NCBI GenBank assembly: GCA_050246115.1
Contig: JBFWWP010000003.1
Location: forward strand, 124,001 to 188,000
Source: JBFWWP01 sp050246115
Lineage (GTDB): Bacteria > Planctomycetota > UBA8108 > UBA1146 > JAJFFE01
Direction: 5' to 3'
DNA: 64,000 nucleotides
Positions 54,105 through 63,779 of the stretch are shown here, piece after piece (position 1 is the stretch's first letter; the number at the start of each line of letters is the position of its first letter). The notes beneath the pieces are model-generated. The model saw only the letters and a list, made by a program, of their open reading frames with translations, was not told where the DNA came from and made no database searches. A program made the position numbers and the translations under genes.

Positions 54105-56924
54105 ATGATCCAGCGCGACCCGCAGTTGACCGACGATGACATCCGGCGCTTCTTCCGCGGCGAGCCCGTCCCCAGCTTCGAGCACCCGGAATTCAGGCGC
54201 CGAGCCGAGGAGTTCCTCGATCGAGAGCACCTCAGCGATCACGACGTCACCGAGCTTCTCGAAGAGTCCACGCACGATTCGCGCCTCGCACTGTTGAGTC
54301 AACACCTCCAGAACTGCGATGCCTGTGGGCGTCGCTTCGACGAACTCTCGGAGGCGCACCTCGACTCGGACCGTGCGGCGCTCGACGAGTGGACCCAGCC
54401 CAGACCCGGCCCCTTCCGCGTGGATCAGAGAGTCGCTCACTACACGATCCTCGAAGAACTTGGCCGTGGCGGCTTCGGTGTCGTCTACCTCGCTCGGCAA
54501 GCGGCACCGATTGCACGCCAAGTCGCCATCAAAGCGCTCCGTTGGGAAAAGCAGTCCGACGACATTCTCGCTCGATTCCACCAGGAGCAGGTGACCGTTG
54601 GCCTGTTCGACCACGCGAACATCGCCAAGGGTCTGGACTCGGGCACGTCACCCGAGGGCGTCCCCTACCTCGTGCTCGAATATGTCGACGGCCCACCCAT
54701 CGACGAGTACGCCGACCGCGAGCACTTGAGTGTCCCCGAGCGCATCCGCTTGTTCTTGCGAGTCGCTCGGGCGATCCACTACGCACATCAGAAGGGTGTC
54801 ATCCACCGCGACCTCAAGCCCGCGAACATCCTGGTGACACAGTCCGTGGACGCGGGGGCGGAGCCCAAGCTGATCGACTTTGGCATCGCGAAGCTCGCAA
54901 TCGAAGCACTGCGCACCTCCCACACCGGCCGCCACGACATCCTGGGTACCCGGGACTACGCCGCGCCGGAGCAGATCTCGGCTCCATCCAAAGCCGACGT
55001 ACGGAGCGACATCTACTCTCTTGGAGTTGTCCTCTACCAGCTCCTGACCGGAGAGCTTCTGTTTCCCACGGACTCGGAGTCGGACGCTACCCCTCAGCCC
55101 ACCGTCGATCGGGACCCACCCCGGCCCAGCGAGACGCTCCGCAAACGCCGCACCAGTGCGGTGCGCGGCGCTCGGCCCGCGAGCGACTACGACCGCTTCG
55201 CGCCTTTCGTCTCGGGCGACCTCGACTGGATCGTGATCAAGTGCCTGCAGCACGACCCCCGAATGCGGTATCAGGACGTTGGCCAGCTGGTCGAGGATCT
55301 CGAAAACCACCTCGCCTTGCGGCCGGTCCGCGCCCGCCCGCCCTCGGTGGTGTATCGCGGGCTCCGCTTCGTCCGGCGAAATCGGGGTCGAGTGGCGTCC
55401 ACTACGCTGATCTTGGCAGTGGTACTCACTAGCGCCTTCCTTCTCATCACAAGTGCTGCTCGAAATGCTCGATTCTCGAATCGCACCCGAGCGCGCGAAT
55501 TCGTGAAAGAGATACCGCTGGTCTACGTCACCGACCCCGAGCAAGCTCAGAGCCTGGCCACCGAGGCGCTGAAGCTCGACCCCGACCGACGAGACGCGGA
55601 GATTTGGAAGGCTCTCACGATGCCAACGGCGCGGTCGCTCGCGTCAATCAAGAGCCGTCTTCTCGAGTTACCGCACGACTCCGAGATCGCAATCGTCCTT
55701 GGGGCGGTGAATCTCCTGGCTTCAAGCGAGTCCAACGTTGAGCCTTCCGAAGTCCTCGACGATCAGTCGCAAGCCAGAATCTACTACTGGGCGGCACTCC
55801 TCAGTACGCGTCTCGGCCCCGAGCAGAACGAGTGGGCCATCAGCGCACTGCGTCTCGCTCGAAGATGGCATCCGAGCCCGGAGGTCAACCTTCTTCTGAT
55901 CCAGCGACTCCTCGACTCGGTCAACGGGCTGTCATCTCTCGGAGATCAGGAGCTCGAGGAAGTTCAGAAAAGGCTTCGTCTGGCGACGAATGCCATCGCC
56001 GATGTGGCGCCTACGGTGTTCGGGGACAGAAGGTCATGGGTCTTCTCGCGGCTTCAAGAAGTCCTGCAGGCTCAGTTCGAGGCGTATCGCAAGTTCCTTT
56101 CTTCGGATTCTCGAGCTGATGCGAACCACTCGATCCAAGAAAGCGTACTCTGGGGTATCTCCGCCGATGTCGCATCTGCCACCCTACTCGTCCAGCACCT
56201 CAAGGATTTCCCCTCGGGTGAAGCGCTGCCCTCTGCCGTTGACGAAGTCTTGCGTCTTGCAAGAGTAGGCCTCGACCGCCCTGAGACTGCGGAGCAAGCG
56301 CGCGCACTCTCTCTGTGCGACGAGAACGCCAGAAACTTCCGCCTTGCCTTTGGCCCCACCGCGGCTGCACTCCGTCGTGCTCAGAAGCTACTGCGCGAGG
56401 GCAATTACTCGGAGTTTCGAACGAAGGTCGAGAAGGCAGCTAGTCTCGATCCGGCGACACCAAGGTTCCTGCGCTTCATGGCGGCACACTTCGCTGGCGA
56501 GACGCGCTTCGACCTGGTTCCGACGGAAAGCCTCACGCTGTTCGAGCTCGGTCTCGCCTGGACCGCCTGCGCGGAAGACGATCCCAGCGCGGCCACGGAG
56601 TTGGTGACGAGTAGCCTGTCCCGCGAGGCGCCAAGCGATGCGGATCGTGGGATAAAACGCCTCTTCGAGGCACTCGCCGGCACTCCCGACATCCCCGTTG
56701 CCGAAGCGATCGAGACGATCGTCGCGGAGGAGATTTTCGAATCGACCGAGATCTTGCTCAACGTCATGGCCGCGGCCCATGCACTGCGGGAAGGCGACAA
56801 GCGCGCCGCTGAGCAACGGTGCCGCCGGGCTTTGAACCTTCTGTACCTGCAAAGCGAGGACCCCAGAACTCAGTTCGAGTACCACTTGGCGCGACGAACT
56901 CTGGCGAGGCTTCGCGACGCCTAG
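54105..56924 (+). CDS. Receptor-like serine/threonine kinase with N-terminal anti-sigma-type zinc motif
   Basis: This 939-residue protein has a zinc-finger-like H67-x3-C71-x2-C74 in SQHLQNCDACGRRF, as in zinc-binding anti-sigma domains. A complete kinase domain follows: GRGGFGVV at 120-127, ATP-binding K143, HRDLKPAN with catalytic D236, DFG at 258-260 and APEQ near 287. One membrane segment lies at about 430-450. The rest is a long, helical, TPR-like extracytoplasmic domain (about 460-939). Its start is one base after the ECF sigma stop. The architecture suggests that the outer domain senses a signal and the inner part controls the sigma factor by sequestration, phosphorylation or both. Such kinase-sigma pairs are common in planctomycete-type genomes. 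Confidence 0.92.
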   Translation: MIQRDPQLTDDDIRRFFRGEPVPSFEHPEFRRRAEEFLDREHLSDHDVTELLEESTHDSRLALLSQHLQNCDACGRRFDELSEAHLDSDRAALDEWTQPRPGPFRVDQRVAHYTILEELGRGGFGVVYLARQAAPIARQVAIKALRWEKQSDDILARFHQEQVTVGLFDHANIAKGLDSGTSPEGVPYLVLEYVDGPPIDEYADREHLSVPERIRLFLRVARAIHYAHQKGVIHRDLKPANILVTQSVDAGAEPKLIDFGIAKLAIEALRTSHTGRHDILGTRDYAAPEQISAPSKADVRSDIYSLGVVLYQLLTGELLFPTDSESDATPQPTVDRDPPRPSETLRKRRTSAVRGARPASDYDRFAPFVSGDLDWIVIKCLQHDPRMRYQDVGQLVEDLENHLALRPVRARPPSVVYRGLRFVRRNRGRVASTTLILAVVLTSAFLLITSAARNARFSNRTRAREFVKEIPLVYVTDPEQAQSLATEALKLDPDRRDAEIWKALTMPTARSLASIKSRLLELPHDSEIAIVLGAVNLLASSESNVEPSEVLDDQSQARIYYWAALLSTRLGPEQNEWAISALRLARRWHPSPEVNLLLIQRLLDSVNGLSSLGDQELEEVQKRLRLATNAIADVAPTVFGDRRSWVFSRLQEVLQAQFEAYRKFLSSDSRADANHSIQESVLWGISADVASATLLVQHLKDFPSGEALPSAVDEVLRLARVGLDRPETAEQARALSLCDENARNFRLAFGPTAAALRRAQKLLREGNYSEFRTKVEKAASLDPATPRFLRFMAAHFAGETRFDLVPTESLTLFELGLAWTACAEDDPSAATELVTSSLSREAPSDADRGIKRLFEALAGTPDIPVAEAIETIVAEEIFESTEILLNVMAAAHALREGDKRAAEQRCRRALNLLYLQSEDPRTQFEYHLARRTLARLRDA

Positions 56925-56980
56925 ACCCAAGACCTAGGCGCAAGGGCAAGTCGGACGTAGAGTCGATCTCGGCGCGGCGC

Positions 56981-59164
56981 TCACCCACCCGACTTCTTGA
57001 CACTCCCTCGGGGTGGCCTTCGACCACGGTCCTGAATCCCCTGGGTGTTGTGGCCGAACACGCCGTACTCTTCGCGAACCTCGGTGGGTAGTTGCCCGCG
57101 CCCTCGATTGCCCACTCCGAATCGATACTCGAAACCGATCCAGGACGACCACCATGATCCCGCGTCGTACTGCGGGACATCCGATTCGACGCAATCGTAC
57201 CCCAGGTTCAGCGAGACGCGGATCTCGTCATTGCCTGTAGCGCGCGCGGGAGGCATCCAGGTCAAACTCGCCAGGGCGGCGACTCCGTGATCTCGGCGCG
57301 TTGAGGAATCGGGAAGAAGGAAGCTAGCGTCGTCGTAACGAGTCCAGAACCACGCTGCGTCCAGGGTGAAAAGAACCGACCGGCATGGACGAGCCTGTAG
57401 TCCTGCGAACCCCAATACCGTGATCCCATCGTACTCGTCACCCGTCGTGTCCGTGCGCATTCCCTCGGCGCCCACGTAAAGCCATCCCCAACCCGAGCCA
57501 GCAGCGGAGCAGGGTCTTCTTACAGGGATAGTGAGACTCAGACCACCACCGCGAGAAGCTCCTTCGGTGCCGAGGGCCCTTGGTTCGATGCTCCCTGAAT
57601 CGTGGGTGTAGCCCAGCCGACCGTATGCCAGCAGCTCGAAGTCGCTCCAGCGCACCGACCCAAAGGGCAGTGCCGTATGGGTGTATTCTCCCGTGGACTC
57701 CTGCTCGAGCGCCAGCCTGGAGTGGCTCTGCACGCCAAAGCGTAGTCGCTCACTCTCCTGGTACCAGAACGTCCCAAGGCCTAGGCTCTCGCGATCGGCG
57801 TCGGCCAGGTCAGAGAAGACGACGCTCCGAGCGTTGGCTTCCAGTCCAAAGGAGTTGCCTACTCCGGAGCTCGTCGGTCGCCATCGAAGAGTCAGGTCAG
57901 TAGCTTGGAAGGCGGCACCACTCCGACCAATTGCAGTTCGTCGTAGCCTCGAGGGATTCGCGTCGTAGCCATTCGAGTAGAACAAGCGTGCCTCGATGTC
58001 GGTCGACTGCCCCGCGAAGAGATCGGAGGTGAGCCCCGCTGCCGGATGGACCCAGCGCTCCGGGGGAAAGCAATCCCGGAGGTGCGCGAAGTCCTGAGCT
58101 AGCTCCGCTTCGTACGCCCGCATCGACTGCTCCGTAGGTGCGTTGCGTGAAACGCGGAGGTCAGAGCGGCGAGCCAGTGCGCCTGAGAATAGAGCGGCAG
58201 ATACGGAGGTCCCGCTGTAGTAGCCGATGACATCAAACACCTTCAGAGGAACCCGGTCTCCGATGACAGCGAGACAGGAAACCCGATTCGTGAACCAGTT
58301 CGAGAAGAAGGCCCTGCGTCCGTTCTTGTCGAGGGCCATGATAGAGATCACCCGTGGATGGCAGCTCAAGAAATCGCTGTTGGGGATAGCCACGCTATGG
58401 TTGCCCGCTGCGACGACGACAACGACCCCGCTTCCGACAGCATGCTCAAGCGCATCGCGAACAGCCTTGGTCAGGGGAACGTGCAGTGAGACATTGATGA
58501 CAGCGGCCTTTTGGTCAACGGCTCTGTGAATGGCTTGGGCAACGCGCCCCGTGGTGTAGCAACTGGGGTCATCCCCGTGCATGCCTCCACCGAACACGTT
58601 CAAATCGAGGAGCTGCACTCCCGTCCCGCTTGCCCCCTCGAGGATCGCGGAAGCGACGACGGACCCATGTGACGTCGTCGGGCGTCCCGGACACCAAGAT
58701 TTATCACAACTTGGGGCAACTCGTTTCCAGGCAGGACTTCGCGTTGAGATCCCCGAGTCGATCACCGCGATTAAAAGCCCTTCCGTGGGGGCTGACGACG
58801 CAGCAGTTGGCTCGGAGGTGAGATCACTTCCGCCCGGGCCCGGGATCCGTAGATCTAGACCGTCCTCGGGTTTCAAGGTGTCCGAGCTCAGCGGGGACGT
58901 CAAGGCGTAGTAGTCGCCGGCGCAGGAGACCTGATTCGCTCTGACTAAGACAGGGATGAGGTTGTTGTTGCTATCCCTGTACTCAAAGACTAGATCATCA
59001 AGGGACTTCGTGACACCCACAACTTTGACGTCGCTGCGTTCAACGCCGAGCAAGTTCTGGACGCCTCGTTGCTCTAGGTCTCGCAAGAGGCGAACATCGA
59101 AGGTGTCTTGTCCGTAACTCAGTTGACAACAAAGACCGAGCCAGACAACCAGAATGCGTCTCAT
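56981..59164 (-). CDS. Secreted subtilisin-like serine protease with C-terminal beta-barrel, encoded next to vgrG
   Basis: This 727-residue protein has a signal peptide (ILVVWLGLCCQLSYGQ) and an S8 protease domain with D136 (AVIDSGIS), H166 (SHGSVVAS), oxyanion N255 (AAGN) and S320 (SGTSVSAALFSG). From about residue 390 it shows alternating amphipathic, aromatic-rich strands (FELLAYGRLGYTH, SSWIGFEYRFGV), suggesting an outer-membrane barrel as in autotransporters, though followed by a basic tail of about 35 residues. Its ATG lies 15 bases after the vgrG stop, so it is cotranscribed with the spike protein. Its base composition is clearly more A+T-rich than the rest of the cluster, pointing to recent transfer. 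It may be a type VI-linked effector or a self-exported surface protease. Confidence 0.85.
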   Translation of the reverse strand: MRRILVVWLGLCCQLSYGQDTFDVRLLRDLEQRGVQNLLGVERSDVKVVGVTKSLDDLVFEYRDSNNNLIPVLVRANQVSCAGDYYALTSPLSSDTLKPEDGLDLRIPGPGGSDLTSEPTAASSAPTEGLLIAVIDSGISTRSPAWKRVAPSCDKSWCPGRPTTSHGSVVASAILEGASGTGVQLLDLNVFGGGMHGDDPSCYTTGRVAQAIHRAVDQKAAVINVSLHVPLTKAVRDALEHAVGSGVVVVVAAGNHSVAIPNSDFLSCHPRVISIMALDKNGRRAFFSNWFTNRVSCLAVIGDRVPLKVFDVIGYYSGTSVSAALFSGALARRSDLRVSRNAPTEQSMRAYEAELAQDFAHLRDCFPPERWVHPAAGLTSDLFAGQSTDIEARLFYSNGYDANPSRLRRTAIGRSGAAFQATDLTLRWRPTSSGVGNSFGLEANARSVVFSDLADADRESLGLGTFWYQESERLRFGVQSHSRLALEQESTGEYTHTALPFGSVRWSDFELLAYGRLGYTHDSGSIEPRALGTEGASRGGGLSLTIPVRRPCSAAGSGWGWLYVGAEGMRTDTTGDEYDGITVLGFAGLQARPCRSVLFTLDAAWFWTRYDDASFLLPDSSTRRDHGVAALASLTWMPPARATGNDEIRVSLNLGYDCVESDVPQYDAGSWWSSWIGFEYRFGVGNRGRGQLPTEVREEYGVFGHNTQGIQDRGRRPPRGSVKKSGG

Positions 59165-59179
59165 CTCGGCCTTTCTGTG

Positions 59180-60991
59180 TCAGTTCAACCAAATCATCGG
59201 CCCCTCCACTCGGACTCCCGATGCGTCGAGCGTGATTCTGCTGCCACCGACCACGAGTTCAAGGGCATCTTCCGCATGGATCTCGATGCAACGCGCCTTT
59301 ACTACGTCCTTGTCCTTGACTTCGACGACCCGTGACTTCCCCACTCGAGTCGATTGGTCACCGTGGACGACTTCCTTGTCGTTCTGTGCGATCTCCGCGC
59401 TGCGATCGTTCTTCACGACGACCACCAGGTCACGCTCGGCGGTGACGGCGAGCCGCTCCTCGCCCTTCCGGTCGTCGAAGATCAGGTTGTTCCCGCCGTT
59501 GCGGGCACCGTCGGGTGAGCTTCGGGTCACGAGCCCATTGACCCGGGGCTCGAGCAGTTGCGGAGGGGACGGTGTGGCGGCGTTGTGAACACTTCCTATG
59601 ATCACAGGTCGATCGGGGTCGCCGTCCAAGAAGGAGACAATGACCTCCTGCCCGACGCGGGGAGTGAAGTGAACACCGAAGTGATCACCGGCCCAGACCT
59701 GCGCGAGTCGCACCCAGCATGAGCTCCGCTCGTCGCGCTGGCCGAGTCGATCCCAGTGAAACTGCACCTTGATCCGCCCGTGCGGGTCCCTGAGTACCTC
59801 GCGTCCGTCCCCGCCCCTCGACGAGTGCGCGGCTCCCACGACGAAGGCGGTCTGGATCCCACGGATTCGGGGTCGCACGACCGATCGGCTCGGCCGGAAC
59901 GAAGTGTCACCTGGAATCGCCGAGACGTGGTTGGAGTACGACGGGCCGAGGCGGCCGTCGCTCGCTTCGAGCGACTGCTGCCCTGCATGTTGGACGCCGA
60001 CGACCCAGTGCTTGAGCGAGGTCTTCCCGTCGCCGGGTCCCGTGACGACGACGGCACGACCGGGACCGAGAATCGGAGCGTGACTCTCGGCACGCACGTG
60101 AAGGGCCGCAGCGTCGGCGCTTTGCCTGCGCACCTCGACACGACGTCGAGCGCCGTTCTCGTTCGTCACCCTACCCGGCCACTCGAAGTCCTCGGGGCCT
60201 TCTTCCGTGCCTCCGTCTCGGGCCTGGAGACAGAGGTCGGGCTGGAGCGGATCATAGTCCGCCGTCGCGAAGCGCGTGGGACGAGCCCGGCACACTCGGG
60301 TCCACGAGGTCACGACGCCTTCCGAGTCGATGGCGTGATCGCGGTGCGCGAGTTCCACGCAGGTCGGCCCGAGTCCTTCCGGCTCGACGACGGAACCCAC
60401 CGGGGCGCCTTTCGCCGAGGCCCCTCCGCCAAAGGCGTCGATGTGGTCCGCGAGAATCAACACGTGCCGGTCTGGCTCGTGGCAATAGGCATAGAAGATC
60501 CCCTCCTCCTCGAGCAGTCGTTGAACGAAGTCGCGCGTTGACTCCTGGAACTGCACGCAGTACTCCCGCTTCTCGTAAGACTCTTGGAGCCGGAGCTCCC
60601 AGTGAGCGCCCAAGACGAACTCTCGCAGGAGTTCCGTGACGATCTCGGGGACGCTCTTGTCCTGGAAGATGCGGCAGTCGACGCGTTGACCATCCAACTC
60701 GAGCACGGGAGCGAGGGTCAGGTGGACGCGCTCGTCGGTGTCGTCGATGAGAACCTCTTCGATGTGACCATGAAAGCGCCGTGCGACCCGACCATTCGTC
60801 CAGACCTCGAGCCTGGCGGGCCGCCGCTGGCGCGACAGGTCGAACAGTTTCTCCGGGCTCCCATCGACCTTGGCCCGCACGCGCACGCGATACGGACGTG
60901 CGAGCGCCTCGACTGCTTCCCAACCCTCCACCATGAACCGATGGTCGATCCCAGGCACGATCAAGCGAAAGGGGCGATCGTCATCCAGCAT
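59180..60991 (-). CDS. tssI: Type VI secretion spike protein VgrG
   Basis: This 603-residue protein is the trimeric spike at the tip of the secreted tube. The gp27-like base includes RNA-type family motifs VQFQESTRDFVQRLLEEEGIF (shown partly as RDFVQRLLEEEGIFYAY) near 150-170. The gp5-like part has DPHGRIKVQFHWD, SSCWVRLAQVWAG and GQEVIVSFLDGDPDRPVIIG, and ends in a beta-prism with no extension after VEGPMIWLN. It is therefore a standard VgrG without a fused effector domain. ATG 60991 follows GAAAGGAG and overlaps tssG by 11 bases. The protease gene follows at once and is the candidate cargo. Confidence 0.96.
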   Translation of the reverse strand: MLDDDRPFRLIVPGIDHRFMVEGWEAVEALARPYRVRVRAKVDGSPEKLFDLSRQRRPARLEVWTNGRVARRFHGHIEEVLIDDTDERVHLTLAPVLELDGQRVDCRIFQDKSVPEIVTELLREFVLGAHWELRLQESYEKREYCVQFQESTRDFVQRLLEEEGIFYAYCHEPDRHVLILADHIDAFGGGASAKGAPVGSVVEPEGLGPTCVELAHRDHAIDSEGVVTSWTRVCRARPTRFATADYDPLQPDLCLQARDGGTEEGPEDFEWPGRVTNENGARRRVEVRRQSADAAALHVRAESHAPILGPGRAVVVTGPGDGKTSLKHWVVGVQHAGQQSLEASDGRLGPSYSNHVSAIPGDTSFRPSRSVVRPRIRGIQTAFVVGAAHSSRGGDGREVLRDPHGRIKVQFHWDRLGQRDERSSCWVRLAQVWAGDHFGVHFTPRVGQEVIVSFLDGDPDRPVIIGSVHNAATPSPPQLLEPRVNGLVTRSSPDGARNGGNNLIFDDRKGEERLAVTAERDLVVVVKNDRSAEIAQNDKEVVHGDQSTRVGKSRVVEVKDKDVVKARCIEIHAEDALELVVGGSRITLDASGVRVEGPMIWLN

Positions 60992-61964
60992 GGGTGCTCC
61001 TTTCTCGCGCTCGGAGCCAGCTACCGGACCGAGCGGATCGCAGCCGAACCGTGACCGACTCGCGATCCGCGGCGGGGCGAAGCCACGCGTCCCGAGCGAG
61101 CGCCCGCCGTGCTCCCAGCACCAGCGCGGGGATGTCCGGCCTCGCCAGAGTCAACTGCCAAATCACATCGACCATCGGGCCCGCCACGCGCCGAACGACC
61201 TCGTGCGCCAAGTCGAAGCGCGCCGCGCCGGGCTGAAGATCGAGGAACATCTCGCGGGAGTCCGCCTGCAGCGAAACTCGCAACGCCGGCTCTGTCGCGG
61301 CCCGGGCCCCGAGGATCGTGGTCCGCCCCAGTCGGTGATTCGCGTGACCCAGCCGAGTTCGATCCGCCGCGTGCAGTTCCGCGCGCCCTCCCGATTCGAC
61401 CGAAACCCGAACCGCGATCCCCAAGGCCCGGCGCAGCGCTCGTTCGATGCTGCCCGCTGACCCCGAGGGCCGACGCAGTCCGGCGACGAAGGGAAGGAGC
61501 GACGGCGTGCGAGGGATCGCTCCGGCCCGCGCGAGCCCGCCGTAGCTAGCGACCGCCGTTGCGAGTTCCGACCAGGCTCCGTCCAAGAGTTCGCCCGCAT
61601 GGCGTCGAACGGCTCGGTAGAAGAGCGCGAGGCTGCGCTGCTGAAGCGCTTGCAAGAAGGCTCGCGTCGCATCGCGGCCTCGACGATCGGCTTGGATCAG
61701 TGCCTCGGTATCGGCGCGTGGCAGGACACCGGCGACGCCGTACAGGCCAGGAAGACGGACCGTTACACTCCAGCGCGAGCCGTTGCGTCCGACGTGCGCA
61801 ACGTCTGCGGTCGGAAACGCGAGCGTAGGCTCGGTCGTGAACCACACGCCCTCTTCGGTCGGGCGAGCTGCGCTTCCGGTCGTGCCGTCCTTGCCCACTT
61901 CTCGCTCGAGGACCGGGACGAGCGCCGCGAGGTCCCAAGCGTCCCATTGGCGGGCCGTGCTCAC
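60981..61964 (-). CDS. tssG: Type VI secretion baseplate protein TssG
   Basis: This 327-residue baseplate wedge protein pairs with TssF and TssE. Typical features are EGVWFTTEPTLAFPTADVA near the N-terminus, the strand region VTVRLPGLYGVAGVLP, and the central FLQALQQRSLALFYRAVRRH. GTG 61964 overlaps the tssF stop as GTGA; the same frame stays open far upstream within tssF, without homology. The tail overlaps vgrG. Its length is normal for the family. Confidence 0.93.
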   Translation of the reverse strand: MSTARQWDAWDLAALVPVLEREVGKDGTTGSAARPTEEGVWFTTEPTLAFPTADVAHVGRNGSRWSVTVRLPGLYGVAGVLPRADTEALIQADRRGRDATRAFLQALQQRSLALFYRAVRRHAGELLDGAWSELATAVASYGGLARAGAIPRTPSLLPFVAGLRRPSGSAGSIERALRRALGIAVRVSVESGGRAELHAADRTRLGHANHRLGRTTILGARAATEPALRVSLQADSREMFLDLQPGAARFDLAHEVVRRVAGPMVDVIWQLTLARPDIPALVLGARRALARDAWLRPAADRESVTVRLRSARSGSWLRARERSTHAG

Positions 61965-63730
61965 GAACACCTCACGGCGAAACGGCGACCGAAGCTCCAG
62001 CGGCGGAGAGGGTCGGAGTGAGAGACCAAGATGAGTTCGACGAAGTTGCCCGCGGGAACCGAATCGACGAGAAATCGAGTCAGGACTTCGCCGAAGAGCT
62101 GCACACCATCGATGGCGAACCCCGACTCGTCGATGGTGAGCTCGACCTCGAGCCCCGCCCTCACTTCGCGACCGACCCGTCGGCGGGTCGTGCGCGTCTC
62201 GAGTTCCACCAAGCCTTGGATCGCGCGCGACGTCAACGGGCCAACAGCGCGCGCGTACACCGACAGAGCGCCCCGGAGGCGCGCGAGATCTCGCGGCGAC
62301 GGCCCGGCATCGACTTCGAGGACCGTGGAGCGAAGAGCGGTGTCGGCGAGCAGTTGGTACCGACCGATCGCGCCCGCGGCTTGGGACCGGGTGGGACGCA
62401 GGACCAACTCTCCACGAAAGACCGACCGCATGCCGACGACATGGAGGTCCCCGAACACCGGGTCGCGCGTCGAGGTCCAGCGAGCCGCCGCTTCTCCATC
62501 CGTCACCCACAGCTCGGGGAGGAGCAGCGCCGACTCGTCGCGCAGACCCCAATCCCCTAGGTTCACCAGGGCCAGCCGCTCGACTTCCCGCGTCCCTTCG
62601 CAACGCAGCGCTCGCCAGGCAGGGCGCCCGCCCAGGACATGGTCGAGGTCTCGGACGCTGGGCAGCTCCTCGGCCGCTCGGGCATCTCGCTTGAGGCGAA
62701 CGGACGCGACGTCGAAGACGACGCGGGAGCGGCCGGTCGTGCGCAGAGAGACCTCCGATCGTCGGCCGTCGACGCGAACCGCCTCGCCGCGTTCCTTCCA
62801 CAGATTCACCACCGGAACACAGTTCAGCCGGAGATCGTCGGCCGATGCAGACTCGGTCCGCGACAGTGCGCGGTCGAGGTCCAGCTCGAGCGTGATCTCG
62901 GATCGATCGCACTCGCGAAGCGCAGCTCCGAGACCGGGTAGCTCGAAGAAGGCGAACTTGTCCGGAAGGAGCGAGTACTCCTGGAGCGTGCGGGGGCCGA
63001 CGTCTACGCGTTCGTCGAGCGGCAGGAGTTCGGTCGCTTCGGCAAAGCCGGGGAGCACGACCTCGGTCAATGACGTGTGCGGTAGCTCGCGAACCCGCCC
63101 CCGGACTTCGCCACGAAGGGCGGCGAACAGCTCACCGCGCCAGCGCGCCGCCCGACTGATGAAGAAGCGAGGCTCGAAGGATCCTAGCTGCTGGAAGGGA
63201 AACGATCCCATCGTCCGCAGCCCGATGGTGAGTCGAGCACCGTGCCCGCGAGTCGAGACCTGAAGAGTGTGGATCTCGACCGGGGCGACGTCGATCCCAC
63301 AGGTGGTCCGATAGCGAAAGACGCGGCCGGTCTCGGGCGCACCTCGTTCACCGCCGCCAGGCGACGTCTCCAGATCAGTACCCTGAGGGAGGTGGCGAAC
63401 CACGCTCGCACGACCGTCCGCCAGGATGGGCTGAAGCTGGAGCACCGCGAACGAAGGGGTGGGACGCGCGAGTTGTGGTGCGAAGTGGTCCAAGAAGAGG
63501 TCGACGACCGCCGGGAGCTCGCTATCGAGGCGCTCGCGAACGCGCGCGTTGAGTATCGCGATCGCGACGACCAAACGCTCGATTCGGGGATCACTGAATT
63601 CACCGGTTCCTTGGGGATGGATCTCGAGCTTGGCGGCAATCTCCGGCCACTCCTGCGCAAACCGCCGCAACGCCTCGCGCAGGTAACTCAGTTCCTCTTC
63701 GGCCCAATCATCGAACTGCAACGAACTCAT
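61961..63730 (-). CDS. tssF: Type VI secretion baseplate protein TssF
   Basis: This 589-residue protein is the main baseplate wedge subunit. Its N-terminus EELSYLREALRRFAQEWPEI followed by DPRIERLVVAIAILNARV is typical of TssF, as is ELPAVVDLFLDHFAPQLARP. The C-terminus contains LTRFLVDSVPAGNFVEL. ATG 63730 is preceded by GGGAAGGGAG. Its TGA overlaps the tssG start, and the tssE stop lies 49 bases upstream, so E-F-G-I form one operon. Confidence 0.95.
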   Translation of the reverse strand: MSSLQFDDWAEEELSYLREALRRFAQEWPEIAAKLEIHPQGTGEFSDPRIERLVVAIAILNARVRERLDSELPAVVDLFLDHFAPQLARPTPSFAVLQLQPILADGRASVVRHLPQGTDLETSPGGGERGAPETGRVFRYRTTCGIDVAPVEIHTLQVSTRGHGARLTIGLRTMGSFPFQQLGSFEPRFFISRAARWRGELFAALRGEVRGRVRELPHTSLTEVVLPGFAEATELLPLDERVDVGPRTLQEYSLLPDKFAFFELPGLGAALRECDRSEITLELDLDRALSRTESASADDLRLNCVPVVNLWKERGEAVRVDGRRSEVSLRTTGRSRVVFDVASVRLKRDARAAEELPSVRDLDHVLGGRPAWRALRCEGTREVERLALVNLGDWGLRDESALLLPELWVTDGEAAARWTSTRDPVFGDLHVVGMRSVFRGELVLRPTRSQAAGAIGRYQLLADTALRSTVLEVDAGPSPRDLARLRGALSVYARAVGPLTSRAIQGLVELETRTTRRRVGREVRAGLEVELTIDESGFAIDGVQLFGEVLTRFLVDSVPAGNFVELILVSHSDPLRRWSFGRRFAVRCS

Positions 63731-63779
63731 GGTCGTACTCCCTTCCCAAGTCGGTCCTGGATCCCACCTCGCTCGGCCT

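Noticed and set aside
54105..56924. PpkA, the kinase of the type VI threonine-phosphorylation pathway
   Set aside because: The N-terminal zinc motif, long helical extracellular domain and ECF sigma partner do not match PpkA, and no fha or pppA gene is visible.
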